Positions 1-8,627 of a stretch of 64,000 nt of DNA are shown in pieces. Position 1 is the first letter of the stretch, and each line of letters begins with the position of its first letter. The stretch is from Mycobacterium gastri (GTDB taxonomy: Bacteria > Actinomycetota > Actinomycetes > Mycobacteriales > Mycobacteriaceae), in NCBI RefSeq assembly GCF_002102175.1, contig NZ_LQOX01000129.1:62001-126000 (forward strand), written 5' to 3'. The position numbers and the translations under genes were made by a program. The notes under the pieces were generated by a model that saw only the letters and a program-made list of their open reading frames with translations, was not told the origin of the DNA and made no database searches.

Positions 1-313
1 GCATCAGGTCATCACCATGGGATAACAGTGCCGGAAAGACGCGGCGACGTCTGTCGGCTAAGCGGGCATTGCGCAGGATGAATCCTGTGTCGTCTGGTGC
101 CCCCCGATCGGGGGACAAAAGATTCGCCATGCGGACCGGACCGATCGGTGGAGTGCCGCGACGGCAAATTTCTTTACCGTTCTAAGTAACTTGGGCGGCC
201 GGCATAGGCAGAGGTCGGGGATCTGGAAACCTTCGGGACTTCAGCGACGGGTTGGCAGCCACGCCGGCTCCCGCGTCCGTGTTACCGCGCACCCATCTGA
301 AGGAGACCCATTG
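1..313. other. Non-coding left edge upstream of the accessory operon
   Basis: No gene with mycobacterial coding bias is visible before the oxoamine synthase start. The stretch holds three short palindromes (listed separately), an AT-richer patch at about 165-195 that could carry the operon promoter, and a good Shine-Dalgarno (AAGGAG, 300-305). No hexamer pair was convincing enough to call as a promoter. Confidence 0.6.
74..149. promoter_or_regulatory. Three perfect short palindromes upstream of the operon
   Basis: Seen directly: CAGGAT-GA-ATCCTG at 74-87, CCCCCGATCGGGGG at 101-114, and ACCGATCGGT at 140-149. The last two share the 8-mer CCGATCGG, with centres 37 bp apart. They could be operators for the downstream operon. 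The second, which is followed by ACAAAA, could instead be a weak terminator for a gene outside the window. Chance occurrence in GC-rich DNA cannot be excluded, so the function is inferred. Confidence 0.35.
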
Positions 314-1570
314 ATGGATTCGAACGAGCAGCCCGGGGCACACCGCTTCCGCAACAACGCCAAGGCCGTCCACGCCGGCAATCCGGCGTGGCAGGCCGCG
401 GCCGACAACCACCTGCTGGACAACAGCGTCCGCTACGTCGGCAACAACCGGCTGGAGCGCCAGCGCGACGGTCATCGCTTCATCAACATGGTTTCGTGTT
501 CCTACCTGGGGCTGCATTCACATCCGTGGGTGCTGGAAGGCGCGCGTACGGCGATTGATTCCGAGCAGACGTTCGCGCTGCCCGTCTCGCGGCTGCGTAT
601 CCGGTTCTCCATTCTCGACGAACTCGAAGCCGGACTCTCGGCCTTGTACCGCGCCCGCAGCGTCGCCGCAATTTCCGCGTCGGTGGCCAGCGCCGCCGTG
701 TTGCCGCTGATCGCGTCGGGCCACTTGACCGACGACGGGGAACCGCGCGTCATGGTGTTCGACAAGCACAGCCACTTCTCGCTCAACTACATCAAGCCCA
801 TCTGTGCCGACGAAGCACCGGTCTTCACCTGCCCGCACAACGACCTCAACTACCTCGAGGACATGTGTAAAAGGCATAAGCGGGTGGCCTACGTCGCCGA
901 CGGCGCCTACTCGCTGGGCGGCGTCGCGCCGGTGCACGAGCTACTGGAGTTGCAGGACCGCTACGGCTTGCACCTGTTCTTCGACGATTCGCACTCGTTG
1001 GCGATGTACGGCACCCGGGGCGAAGGAATCGTGCGGTCCCTGATGCCCGAGCAGCTCAATCCACTGACCGTCATCGTCGGCTCGCTTGGGAAAGGGTTCG
1101 GCGCCACCGGGGGCGTCATCATGTTGGGCGCGGAAAAACACTATGACGTCCTGATGCGCTTCGGCGGCCCGCTGGCCTGGTCTCAGCCGCAGAACGGGCC
1201 GACCATTGGCGGATGCCTGGGTTCGCTGCGGGTACACAATTCACCCGAGCTCGCACAGCGCCAGCAGCGGCTGCGCCAGAACGCGGCTCTATTCGACAGT
1301 CTGATTGCCACCCCGCAGTCCGGCTTGAACACCGCGATCCGGCTCATCCCGATCGGCGCGGAATCCAAGGCGATCGGCCTGTCGAGCCGAATTCTGGAAG
1401 GCGGCTTCTACACCTCGGCGGTCTTCTTCCCGGTTACCGCCAAAGGCCATGCGGGACTTCGAATCATGCTGCGCGCCGACAACGACCCCGACGACATCCG
1501 CCGGTTCTGTCAGACCGTCAATGAGTTGGTGACGATGGAATCACCGGACCTTGTTGGTGTTTCACCGTGA
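314..1570 (+). CDS. PLP-dependent alpha-oxoamine synthase (CqsA/KBL/SPT-like)
   Basis: Enzymes of this family condense an acyl-CoA with an amino acid, releasing CO2, to give an alpha-amino ketone. The 418-aa protein shows the family's YLG near residue 64, a pyridoxal-pocket DDSHS (D224, H227; compare DESHS in CqsA) and the Schiff-base lysine in GSLGKGFGATGG (K260). Start ATG 314 is chosen because AAGGAG lies 8 nt upstream. An in-frame TTG at 311 and a longer frame from 191 lack such support. It is the first gene of a five-gene operon, and its TGA overlaps the next GTG by 4 nt. It is not obviously bioF, because no other biotin gene is nearby and the partners are a CitE-like lyase and an ATP-grasp ligase. 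Product unknown. Serine palmitoyltransferase or autoinducer synthase are the nearest named activities. Confidence 0.85.
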   Translation: MDSNEQPGAHRFRNNAKAVHAGNPAWQAAADNHLLDNSVRYVGNNRLERQRDGHRFINMVSCSYLGLHSHPWVLEGARTAIDSEQTFALPVSRLRIRFSILDELEAGLSALYRARSVAAISASVASAAVLPLIASGHLTDDGEPRVMVFDKHSHFSLNYIKPICADEAPVFTCPHNDLNYLEDMCKRHKRVAYVADGAYSLGGVAPVHELLELQDRYGLHLFFDDSHSLAMYGTRGEGIVRSLMPEQLNPLTVIVGSLGKGFGATGGVIMLGAEKHYDVLMRFGGPLAWSQPQNGPTIGGCLGSLRVHNSPELAQRQQRLRQNAALFDSLIATPQSGLNTAIRLIPIGAESKAIGLSSRILEGGFYTSAVFFPVTAKGHAGLRIMLRADNDPDDIRRFCQTVNELVTMESPDLVGVSP

Positions 1571-2457
1571 GTAGTCCAATGTTGAACCAGCCGTGGGTGT
1601 TTCGCAGCATGCTGATGACCAGTGCGGTCAATCCGCGCCAGTACCAGGCGGCCCTGCAGTCAGGCGCCGACGTATGCACGCTGGATCTGGAAGACTCGGT
1701 GCCGCCCACCCACCGCGCGGACGCTCGTCGTCACGCGACCGGAATGTTCGACGGGGCTTGCACCGGGTGCGTTCGCGCGCTGCGGATCAATAGCATGCGC
1801 ACCACCGACGGTTTACGCGACATTCTGGCGCTCGCCTGCGGCGCCATCCGGCCCGACGCGCTGCTGATCCCCAAGGTAGATAGTGCGCACGATCTGCTCA
1901 TGCTGCAGGACATGCTCGGTGAGCAGCTTGGCGACATCGCGTTCCTGGCAACGATCGAAACACCGGCCGGCCTGTCCCAGGTTGAGGAGATCGCGACCGC
2001 CACTGGGCGGGTCCGCGCGCTGGTTTTCGGAGCCGCTGACTTCGCGTCCGAGCTAGGCACCTCAATGGTGTGGGAGCCGTTGCTTTACGCACGCTCGCGT
2101 ATCGTCGCGGCGGCCGCCGCGGCCGGTATCGCGGCAATCGACGCGCCCACCTTCGACCTCAACGCCGACCTGGCCCTCAAGATCGACGTGGAGCGATCGC
2201 GCGAGCTCGGCTTCCACGGCAAGGCCGCCATCCATCCTCGGCAGGTGGCGGCGATCAATGAGGGCTTTACCCCGTTGCCGGCCGAGGTGGAACGGGCGCG
2301 CCGCATCATCGACATGGTGGATGGACGGTCGCGGTCGATCGGTGTCCTGGACGGACAAATGGTCGGCCCGCCGATGGTCGCCGCGGCGCGCCGGCTGTTG
2401 CGTCGCGCCGAGTCGGTTAAGGATGGGATGGGCCATGGATCAAGTTCGCGCATATAA
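1567..2457 (+). CDS. HpcH/HpaI-CitE family CoA-ester lyase
   Basis: This 296-aa TIM-barrel protein of the CitE/malyl-CoA lyase family cleaves or forms beta-hydroxyacyl-CoA thioesters with a divalent metal. Visible motifs in order are LDLEDSVP, the RIN arginine strand, ATIETPAGL (metal-binding Glu), GAADFASELG (metal-binding Asp) and the C-terminal HGKAAIHPRQV. The GTG start overlaps the preceding stop (GTGA), so translational coupling is likely. ATG 1579 is an alternative. A MaoC hydratase follows directly; the same CitE+MaoC pairing is recalled for Rv2498c-Rv2499c, so these two probably act on consecutive acyl-CoA intermediates. The substrate cannot be read from sequence; a stand-alone citrate lyase beta subunit is excluded by the lack of alpha and gamma partners. 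Confidence 0.85.
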   Translation: MSSPMLNQPWVFRSMLMTSAVNPRQYQAALQSGADVCTLDLEDSVPPTHRADARRHATGMFDGACTGCVRALRINSMRTTDGLRDILALACGAIRPDALLIPKVDSAHDLLMLQDMLGEQLGDIAFLATIETPAGLSQVEEIATATGRVRALVFGAADFASELGTSMVWEPLLYARSRIVAAAAAAGIAAIDAPTFDLNADLALKIDVERSRELGFHGKAAIHPRQVAAINEGFTPLPAEVERARRIIDMVDGRSRSIGVLDGQMVGPPMVAAARRLLRRAESVKDGMGHGSSSRI

Positions 2458-2959
2458 GAAGGTTGGCGACCGGCGCTGGCGGGAGTCGCGCGGCGTCGTA
2501 TACGAAGACATCGAAGTGGGGATCATCGTCGAGCACCGGCCGGGCCGCACGCTCACCGAGGCCGACAACATCTGGATGTCGTTGCTGTCACTGAACTTGC
2601 ACCCGTTGCACATTGACGACGCGTACTGCGAAAAGACCGAGTGGCAGCGACCTTTGGTGTCGAGCCTGGTCACGCTGTCCATCGTCTCCGGCATGAGCGT
2701 GCAAAGCACCAGCGCTCGGGGCCTGGCCAATCTCGGCTGGGACAACATCCGTCTGGTTGCCCCGGTGTTCGTCGGCGACACCATCTACGCCGAGACCGAG
2801 TACCTGGACAAGCGCCTGTCGAAATCCCGTCCCAACCAAGGCATCGTCAGCTGCGCCACGCGTGGCATCAAGGCGGACGGCACCCTGTTTCTGACCTGCC
2901 AACGGCAGTTCCTGCTGCCCACTCGCGACCACGATCTCGAAGATCAGGCCGGGTACTGA
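2435..2959 (+). CDS. MaoC-like (R)-enoyl-CoA hydratase/dehydratase
   Basis: A 174-aa single hot-dog MaoC-domain protein. It has the family's YEDIEVG opening, a TEADNIWM...NLHPLHIDDAYC stretch containing the catalytic Asp/His-type region, and GDTIYAETEYLDKR near the C-terminus. Such proteins hydrate trans-2-enoyl-CoA or mesaconyl-type CoA esters. ATG 2435 is preferred over ATG 2423. The gene overlaps the lyase by 23 nt, and the ligase start follows 2 nt after its stop. It probably prepares or trims the acyl-CoA used by the oxoamine synthase, by inference from the operon. Confidence 0.82.
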   Translation: MDQVRAYKKVGDRRWRESRGVVYEDIEVGIIVEHRPGRTLTEADNIWMSLLSLNLHPLHIDDAYCEKTEWQRPLVSSLVTLSIVSGMSVQSTSARGLANLGWDNIRLVAPVFVGDTIYAETEYLDKRLSKSRPNQGIVSCATRGIKADGTLFLTCQRQFLLPTRDHDLEDQAGY

Positions 2960-2961
2960 CG

Positions 2962-4230
2962 TTGCAGGGCGAGGTAAGCGGACATGTCGTACTGGTCGAC
3001 AGCTACGGCGCGATCGGAACCGAACTGGCGCAAGGTTTCCTTGACGCGGGGTATGCCCCGTTGCGGGTGCAGAGCACCCCTGAGGCGCCGATAGGGTTGC
3101 GCGGTCAGCCGGATCGATTCCCCTACACCGTCGACATCGTGCACGGCGGCGACCTAGCCGCGACGCTGGCAACGCTGGCGCCTTACCACCCCGTTGCGGT
3201 TGTGGCCGGCACCGAACCGGGAGTAGAGCTGGCCGACGCGTTGAGCGAAGCCCTGCACCCGATCACGGGCGCGCCCACCAACGGAACGGCGCGAAGCGCC
3301 GCCCGGCGCGACAAGTACCTGATGATCGAGCGCATCAAACAACAAGGCCTGCGCGGAGCCCGGCAGATCCTGGTGCAATCCGAAGACCAACTTCGTAGCT
3401 GGCACAACGACATTGGCGGAACCATCATCCTCAAGCCACTGCGCAGCGCCGCCAACGACGGTGTCAGCTGGTGCCGCGGCCCCGAGGATGCCGTACAAGC
3501 CTTCCGCCGGCTCAACGGGCGTAAAAACATCCTGTCGCAGTGCGATGACGGCGTCGTGGCGCAGGAGTGCCTGATCGGCACCGAATACACGATCGACACG
3601 GTCAGCCGCGACGGGGTGCACCAGGTGTGCGACATCTGGGAGTCGTACCGCGTCGGCGCCAACGGTATTCCCGATCTCCTGGTTGCCTGGCGGCTGCTGC
3701 CCGCGGTCGGCGAAGTGCAGGACGAGCTGGTTGCGTACACCTTCGAAGTGCTCGACGCCCTCGGTATCCAGCACGGCGCGGCGCATGCCGAAATCAAGAT
3801 GACGCCGGATGGGCCCTGCCTGGTCGAGGTGGGAGCGCGAATAGCCGGCGCCAACCTGCCTGCGAGCGCGCGGTTGGGCACCGGACAGTCGCAGCTCGAC
3901 TGGATGGTGGACGCCTACGTGCGGCCGCAGACCTTCACCCATAGCCGCGGGCGGCCCTACGTCCTGCACCAACACGTCGCCCGTGCCACCATGGTCGCCC
4001 CCTGCAGCGGCACGCTGATCGCTTATCGCGGCCTGGAAACCATCAAGGAGCTGCCAAGCTTCCACGACATGCAAGTGCGGGTGACTCCCGGGGAGTACCT
4101 GTCGCTTACCACCGACGACCTGACCTACCCGATCTTCGTCACGCTGGTGCACGAGGTCGGCGAGGTGGTGGCCCGCGATCTTTGGACGCTGCGCTACCTC
4201 GACGGCGTGAGCTTCTACGAGCTTGCCTAG
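2962..4230 (+). CDS. ATP-grasp carboxylate-amine ligase
   Basis: The 422-aa protein has the ATP-grasp fold typical of L-amino-acid ligases, carnosine synthase and BtrJ. Visible are a nucleotide-binding lysine in ILKPL (K158), the AQECLIGTEYTID strand at 200-212, HAEIK at 275-279 and the metal-binding VEVGARIAG at 288-296. The family forms amide bonds by ATP-dependent acyl-phosphate chemistry, so it may join an amino acid to the operon's product or precursor. The most plausible start is TTG 2962; no ATG or GTG occurs between the MaoC stop and conserved sequence, and the upstream part of the frame is the antisense-like shadow of MaoC. The start therefore carries some doubt. Substrates unknown. 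Confidence 0.83.
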   Translation: MQGEVSGHVVLVDSYGAIGTELAQGFLDAGYAPLRVQSTPEAPIGLRGQPDRFPYTVDIVHGGDLAATLATLAPYHPVAVVAGTEPGVELADALSEALHPITGAPTNGTARSAARRDKYLMIERIKQQGLRGARQILVQSEDQLRSWHNDIGGTIILKPLRSAANDGVSWCRGPEDAVQAFRRLNGRKNILSQCDDGVVAQECLIGTEYTIDTVSRDGVHQVCDIWESYRVGANGIPDLLVAWRLLPAVGEVQDELVAYTFEVLDALGIQHGAAHAEIKMTPDGPCLVEVGARIAGANLPASARLGTGQSQLDWMVDAYVRPQTFTHSRGRPYVLHQHVARATMVAPCSGTLIAYRGLETIKELPSFHDMQVRVTPGEYLSLTTDDLTYPIFVTLVHEVGEVVARDLWTLRYLDGVSFYELA

Positions 4231-4243
4231 AAAGGGAATTTCG

Positions 4244-4945
4244 ATGCCGCAGTGTTACTGCCAGCTCGACGGCCGGCTCGATTCAGACAATGAGCGGACC
4301 GCCGACGGAAGCCTCGTCGAGCTCTACCGCCGGATGCCGCCGACCGGCGAGGCCGAGCAGCTGCACGCCCTGCTGCCACCGCGCAGCTCGGTGCTGGAAC
4401 TGGGCGCCGGAACCGGACGGATCGCCGACCCGCTCGCTCAACTCGGCCACCGCGTCACCGCCGTCGACGACTCCGCGCGCATGCTCGCCGAGGTTCGGCA
4501 CGCGCGGCCGGTGCGCGCCCGCATCGAGGACCTGCAGCTGGACGAGAGGTTCGATGCAGTCCTGTTGGCCACCAACCTGATTCATTACCGCGGCGATGAC
4601 CTGCGACGGGCGGTGCTCACTTCGATAGCACGCCATCTCAAGCCCACCGGCAAGGCCGTGATCCAGTGGAAGCCGCCGCCGTATTGGGCCGCTCGGCCCT
4701 CCGGCTGGACGGAATCGAAGGCCCTCGGCGACGTCACGGTCTGCGTCACAATCCACTGCAATTCCGAGGGGCTGGTCGACGGCGAATACGCATTGATCGT
4801 CGACCGATCGGAGTTGCGGCAATGCTTTCATCTCCAAGTGCTGACGCTCGAGGAACTGCGCGGCGAACTCGACGATGCGGGGTTGCGGTTCATTACCGCC
4901 AATCCCGAATCGACGGAATGGCTCGAAGTGGCACGGTACCGCTAG
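4244..4945 (+). CDS. Class I SAM-dependent methyltransferase
   Basis: A 233-aa Rossmann methyltransferase with motif I VLELGAGTGR (residues 50-59), an acidic residue after strand 2 (TAVDDSARM), and LLATNLIHY at the motif IV position. ATG 4244 sits 7 nt after AAAGGG. It is the last gene of the operon, 13 nt after the ligase. Methylation is probably a late tailoring step or a step on a free acid, by inference only. Nothing in the sequence distinguishes O-, N- or C-methylation. Confidence 0.82.
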   Translation: MPQCYCQLDGRLDSDNERTADGSLVELYRRMPPTGEAEQLHALLPPRSSVLELGAGTGRIADPLAQLGHRVTAVDDSARMLAEVRHARPVRARIEDLQLDERFDAVLLATNLIHYRGDDLRRAVLTSIARHLKPTGKAVIQWKPPPYWAARPSGWTESKALGDVTVCVTIHCNSEGLVDGEYALIVDRSELRQCFHLQVLTLEELRGELDDAGLRFITANPESTEWLEVARYR

Positions 4946-4976
4946 CAAACCCTGTCGGCTGACCGCCGGATCGACC

Positions 4977-4982
4977 TAGCAT
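4977..4982 (+). promoter_or_regulatory. -10 hexamer TAGCAT, leaderless promoter of php
   Basis: TAGCAT ends 7 nt before GTG 4990 and no Shine-Dalgarno precedes that codon. This is the arrangement known for mycobacterial leaderless transcripts, and it implies that php is transcribed separately from the operon 44 bp upstream. Confidence 0.55.
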
Positions 4983-4989
4983 CACCTAC

Positions 4990-5970
4990 GTGTCAGAACT
5001 CAATACCGCCCGCGGGCCGATCGATACCGCTGATCTCGGCGTCACGCTCATGCACGAGCACGTCTTCATCATGACCACCGAAGTCGTGCAGAACTATCCC
5101 GACGCCTGGGGGGACGAGGACAAGCGGGTGGCTGATGCGGTCGGCCGGCTCAACGTGTTGAAGTCCCGGGGCGTGGACACCATCGTCGACCTGACGGTGA
5201 TCGGCTTGGGCCGCTATATCCCGCGCATCGCGCGGGTGGCCGCGCAGACCGAGCTGAACATCGTCGTCGCCACCGGGTTGTACACCTACAACGACGTCCC
5301 GTTCTGTTTCCACTATCTCGGACCGGGCACCCAACTCGACGGCCCCGAGATCATGACCGACCTGTTCGTCCGCGACATCGAGCAGGGCATCGCCGATACC
5401 GGCATCAAGGCGGGGATCCTCAAGTGCGCAACCGACGAGCCCGGCATCACCCCCGGCGTCGAGCGCGTGTTGCGGGCGGTTGCCCAGGCACACAAGCGCA
5501 CCGGAGTGCCCATCTCCACGCACACTCATGCCGGGTTGCGGCGCGGGCTCGAGCAGCAACGCATCTTCGAAGAGGAGGGCGTCGACCTGAGCCGGGTAAT
5601 CATCGGGCACTCCGGCGACAGCACCGACGTCGGCTACCTCGAGGAGCTCGTCGCCGCCGGCTCCTACCTGGGGATGGACCGGTTCGGCATCGACGTCATC
5701 CTGCCATTCGAGGACCGGGTGAACATCGTGGCGACGATGTGCGAGCGCGGCCACGCAGACAAGATGGTGCTCTCGCACGACGCCAACTGCTACTTCGACG
5801 CGTTGCCCGAGGCGCTGCTGCCGGTCGCCGCGCCCAACTGGCATTACCTGCACATCCACAACGACGTGATCCCCGCGCTGACGCAGCGCGGCGTCACCGA
5901 CGAGCAGCTGCACACCATGCTCGTCGACAACCCGCGCCGCATTTTCGAGCGTCAGGGCGCCTACGAGTAG
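4990..5970 (+). CDS. php: Phosphotriesterase-like lactonase
   Basis: A 326-aa amidohydrolase-fold enzyme of the PTE/PLL family and the expected homologue of Rv0230c, which is known as a lactonase with weak phosphotriesterase activity. The complete binuclear metal site is readable: H22 and H24 (HEH), the carboxylated lysine K145 (ILKCA), H178 (THTH), H207 (GHSGD) and D264 (SHDAN). GTG 4990 is the start, with a leaderless -10 element. It lies at the boundary between the accessory operon and the conserved block and is convergent with the acyltransferase (7 bp between stops). Physiological substrate is probably a lactone. Confidence 0.92.
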   Translation: MSELNTARGPIDTADLGVTLMHEHVFIMTTEVVQNYPDAWGDEDKRVADAVGRLNVLKSRGVDTIVDLTVIGLGRYIPRIARVAAQTELNIVVATGLYTYNDVPFCFHYLGPGTQLDGPEIMTDLFVRDIEQGIADTGIKAGILKCATDEPGITPGVERVLRAVAQAHKRTGVPISTHTHAGLRRGLEQQRIFEEEGVDLSRVIIGHSGDSTDVGYLEELVAAGSYLGMDRFGIDVILPFEDRVNIVATMCERGHADKMVLSHDANCYFDALPEALLPVAAPNWHYLHIHNDVIPALTQRGVTDEQLHTMLVDNPRRIFERQGAYE

Positions 5971-5977
5971 CGCGCGC

Positions 5978-7153
5978 TCAGGGCGCGATCGCGTCCGCTT
6001 CCCGGTCGACGTCCTGCGGCTCGATGTGCTTGGCGCGTTTCTCCCAGCGGCGCAACGCTTCCCGACACGGCGACTCGACCAGCGCGTAGCTCACCGCGGC
6101 GATGGCGAAACCGAAGACCAGCGTCACCACCAGCACCGTCGGCATGCGGCCGTGGAACGGAAAGATGCCGATCACCGGAAACACCATCGCCAGGGCGGCC
6201 AGGTGCCAGATAAACAGGCCGTAAGACCAACGTCCTAGGGTCACCATGCCGGTGGTGCCCAGCACCCGGTGCGGCGTGTCGGGCCGGTCCAGCACCAGCG
6301 GCGCGACCAACGCGAACGCCACCAGTGCGCCCATCGCGGTCTTCACCGCGAATTGGGTCGCCGTGCCCTGAACCAAGCCCGCCGGGCCCGCCAGCGGTGA
6401 CGCCGCGACCAGATAGGCCAACACCGCCGCCACGGCCATGAGTACCCGGCGGCGCGCCAGCCGGTGCGGCAACCCGATCGGGCTGTGGGCCCACTCGGCC
6501 AGCAGCATTCCCGCGGCGAACCACGAGAAAAACGCCGGCGGCCAGTTCAGCGGGTTGAGCCCGGGATCGGTGTGCACGGGTATCCAGGCCCAGGCCCAGG
6601 CCCAGCTGAACACACCCAGGGCGCCGATCGCCGGCACCCGGGCGCCGACCGGAATACGGCGGGCCAGCAAGGCGAGCGCCGGCAGCGCCAGGTAGAAGGC
6701 GGCCTCGACCGACAGGCTCCACATTTGGGTCAGGCCGCCGGTCAGGGTGAGCGGCACATAGATCTGGGTGAGCGTCAGGTTCGCCAGCCACACCGTCGGG
6801 CTGGCGTGGTCGGCGTCGGGCAGCAGGGACAGGATCACGACCACGGCCACCACGTAGGCCGGCATGATGCGGACCGCCCGCGATCTTAGATAGTGACTCG
6901 TGCGCGGGCGTGGTGCCAGATCTCGCGCCGCCGCCGCATGCCCGCGCCACAGCAGGTAGCCCGACAGCGCAAAAAATACCGCCACGGCCAAATCGAACCG
7001 GCCGAACAGCCGGCCGGCGACACCGCTCGAATGCCCGGTCTGGAATGCGGCATGGGTGACGACCACGCCCATGGCCGCGCATGCACGCATCCCTTCCACG
7101 GCGGGCAGGAAGCTGCGCGTCCCGCCCACCCGCTGGCAATCGGTCACCACCAC
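5978..7153 (-). CDS. Acyltransferase 3 family membrane protein (Rv0228-like)
   Basis: A polytopic OafA-type acyltransferase of about 391 aa, which transfers acyl groups to envelope glycans or lipids. The domain opens at FLPAVEGMRACAAMGVVVTH, where the VEGMRA and the TH pair are diagnostic, followed by FFALSGYLLW and some ten hydrophobic spans. The frame is open to an ATG at 7303, but residues encoded by 7154-7303 look non-coding and include low-GC, promoter-like sequence near 7215-7240. GTG 7153 (or 7150/7147) is therefore preferred. The start is uncertain. One predicted span carries a (Trp-Ala) run encoded by a 6-bp tandem repeat. Confidence 0.82.
   Translation of the reverse strand: MVVTDCQRVGGTRSFLPAVEGMRACAAMGVVVTHAAFQTGHSSGVAGRLFGRFDLAVAVFFALSGYLLWRGHAAAARDLAPRPRTSHYLRSRAVRIMPAYVVAVVVILSLLPDADHASPTVWLANLTLTQIYVPLTLTGGLTQMWSLSVEAAFYLALPALALLARRIPVGARVPAIGALGVFSWAWAWAWIPVHTDPGLNPLNWPPAFFSWFAAGMLLAEWAHSPIGLPHRLARRRVLMAVAAVLAYLVAASPLAGPAGLVQGTATQFAVKTAMGALVAFALVAPLVLDRPDTPHRVLGTTGMVTLGRWSYGLFIWHLAALAMVFPVIGIFPFHGRMPTVLVVTLVFGFAIAAVSYALVESPCREALRRWEKRAKHIEPQDVDREADAIAP
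6584..6601 (+). repeat. Hexanucleotide tandem repeat CCAGGC x3
   Basis: Three perfect CCAGGC copies followed by CCAG. On the coding (minus) strand they encode alternating Trp and Ala inside a hydrophobic span of the acyltransferase. In-frame slippage would change the length of that segment. Confidence 0.7.
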
Positions 7154-7337
7154 AGTGTGCCCGTGTACCGAGGCGCGAATGGGGTACACCGGCGAAGTGG
7201 GGACAGGTAGGCACCCCGGGGCAATACATTCTGCTGTTAGGGTCAAACGGGTTTTGCCTCGCTGCTTGGTCAGGTCGGAGCGGATCGCGACTGACGAGTC
7301 CATGGTCTGAGAAGTCTGAGAAGGAGGTCACGGCAAC

Positions 7338-8618
7338 GTGAACCGAGCAGTCATGTTGCGGATGGCCGCATTAGGGACGATCGGGCTCGGAGCCGCTCTG
7401 CTGATGGCCGCACTGCTGCTGTCGACCTACACCAGCAGCAGGATCGCCAAGATCCCGCTGGATATCGATGTCACCCTGATCAGGCAGGGCACCGGATCGG
7501 CCCTCGACTCGGCATCCTTGTCCGGTGACCACGTGGTGGTCAACCAGAATGTGCCACTGGTGTCCCAACAGCAGGTCACCGTCGAATCTCCGGCCAATGC
7601 CGATGTGGTCACCCTGCAGGTGGGCACCTCGGTGCGGCGTACCGACAAGCAGAAGGACACCGGTCTGCTGCTGGCGATCGTCGACACCGTCACCCTCAAC
7701 CGCAAGACGGCGATGGCCGTCTCCGACGACACCCACACCGGCGGCGCGGTCCAGAAGCCGCGCGGTCTCAACGACGAGAGCCCGCCGACCGCCATCCCGC
7801 TGCGCCACGAAGGGCTGGCCTACCGCTTCCCGTTTCACACCGAGAAGAAGTCCTATCCCTACTTCGATCCGATCGCGCAGAAGGCGTTCGACGCCAACTA
7901 CGACAGTCAAGAGGACGTCAACGGCTTAACCACCTACCGCTTCACGCAGAACGTCGGCTATGGCTCCGACGGGAAGCTGGTCGCCCCGATCAAGTACCCG
8001 TCGCTGTACGCCGGTGACGAGGACGGCAAGATCACCACGACCGCGGCGATGTGGGGCGTTCCGGGTGAACCGGGCGAGCAGATCACGATGAACCGCTACT
8101 ACGCCGCGCAGCGAATCTTCTGGGTGGACCCGGTGACCGGCACCATCGTCAAGGAAACCGAGCGCGCCTATCACTACTACGCCCGCGAGGCGATGAAACC
8201 CGAGGTGACGCTGGCCGACTACAAGGTCACCTCCACCGAGGAAACGGTCGAATCCCAGGTCAACTCCGCACGCGACGAGCGCGACCGGCTGGCGCTGTGG
8301 TCGCGGGTGTTGCCGATCACCTTCACTGCCGTCGGCTTGATCGCGCTGGTCGGTGGCGGTCTGCTCGCGTCCTTCAGCCTGCGGACCGAAAGCGCCCTGA
8401 CGGAGCCCGGCCTCGACCGCGACGACACCGACTACTTCCGGCGCGCCGGGCTAGAGGAACCTGTGCCCGGAGCAGAAGCCGAGACCGAGAAACTGCCCAC
8501 CCAGCGTCCCGAATTGCCGGCAGACGCGGAGTCGCCCCCGTCCCCGCCTGCGTCGTCCTCGGCCGAACCGCCGCCGGAATCCGGACCGCCCAAGCCTTCC
8601 CCTCCGGAACGGACCTAA
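7338..8618 (+). CDS. DUF3068 envelope protein (Rv0227c-like)
   Basis: A 426-aa protein with an N-terminal membrane segment (about residues 10-30), a large extracytoplasmic domain, a second span near residues 328-350, and a Pro/Glu-rich cytoplasmic tail. This matches the DUF3068 (PorA family) proteins of Corynebacteriales. From memory, relatives are implicated in lipomannan/lipoarabinomannan maturation, and Rv0227c is essential in M. tuberculosis; neither can be read here. GTG 7338 is supported by AAGGAGG at 7321-7327. The next gene starts 9 nt after its stop, so the two are probably co-transcribed. Confidence 0.85.
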   Translation: MNRAVMLRMAALGTIGLGAALLMAALLLSTYTSSRIAKIPLDIDVTLIRQGTGSALDSASLSGDHVVVNQNVPLVSQQQVTVESPANADVVTLQVGTSVRRTDKQKDTGLLLAIVDTVTLNRKTAMAVSDDTHTGGAVQKPRGLNDESPPTAIPLRHEGLAYRFPFHTEKKSYPYFDPIAQKAFDANYDSQEDVNGLTTYRFTQNVGYGSDGKLVAPIKYPSLYAGDEDGKITTTAAMWGVPGEPGEQITMNRYYAAQRIFWVDPVTGTIVKETERAYHYYAREAMKPEVTLADYKVTSTEETVESQVNSARDERDRLALWSRVLPITFTAVGLIALVGGGLLASFSLRTESALTEPGLDRDDTDYFRRAGLEEPVPGAEAETEKLPTQRPELPADAESPPSPPASSSAEPPPESGPPKPSPPERT

Positions 8619-8627
8619 CGCGCCGAC

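Noticed and set aside
7154..7303. N-terminal extension of the acyltransferase to ATG 7303
   Set aside because: Low-GC codons, promoter-like sequence and no conservation signal; it would leave only 34 bp to the divergent start.
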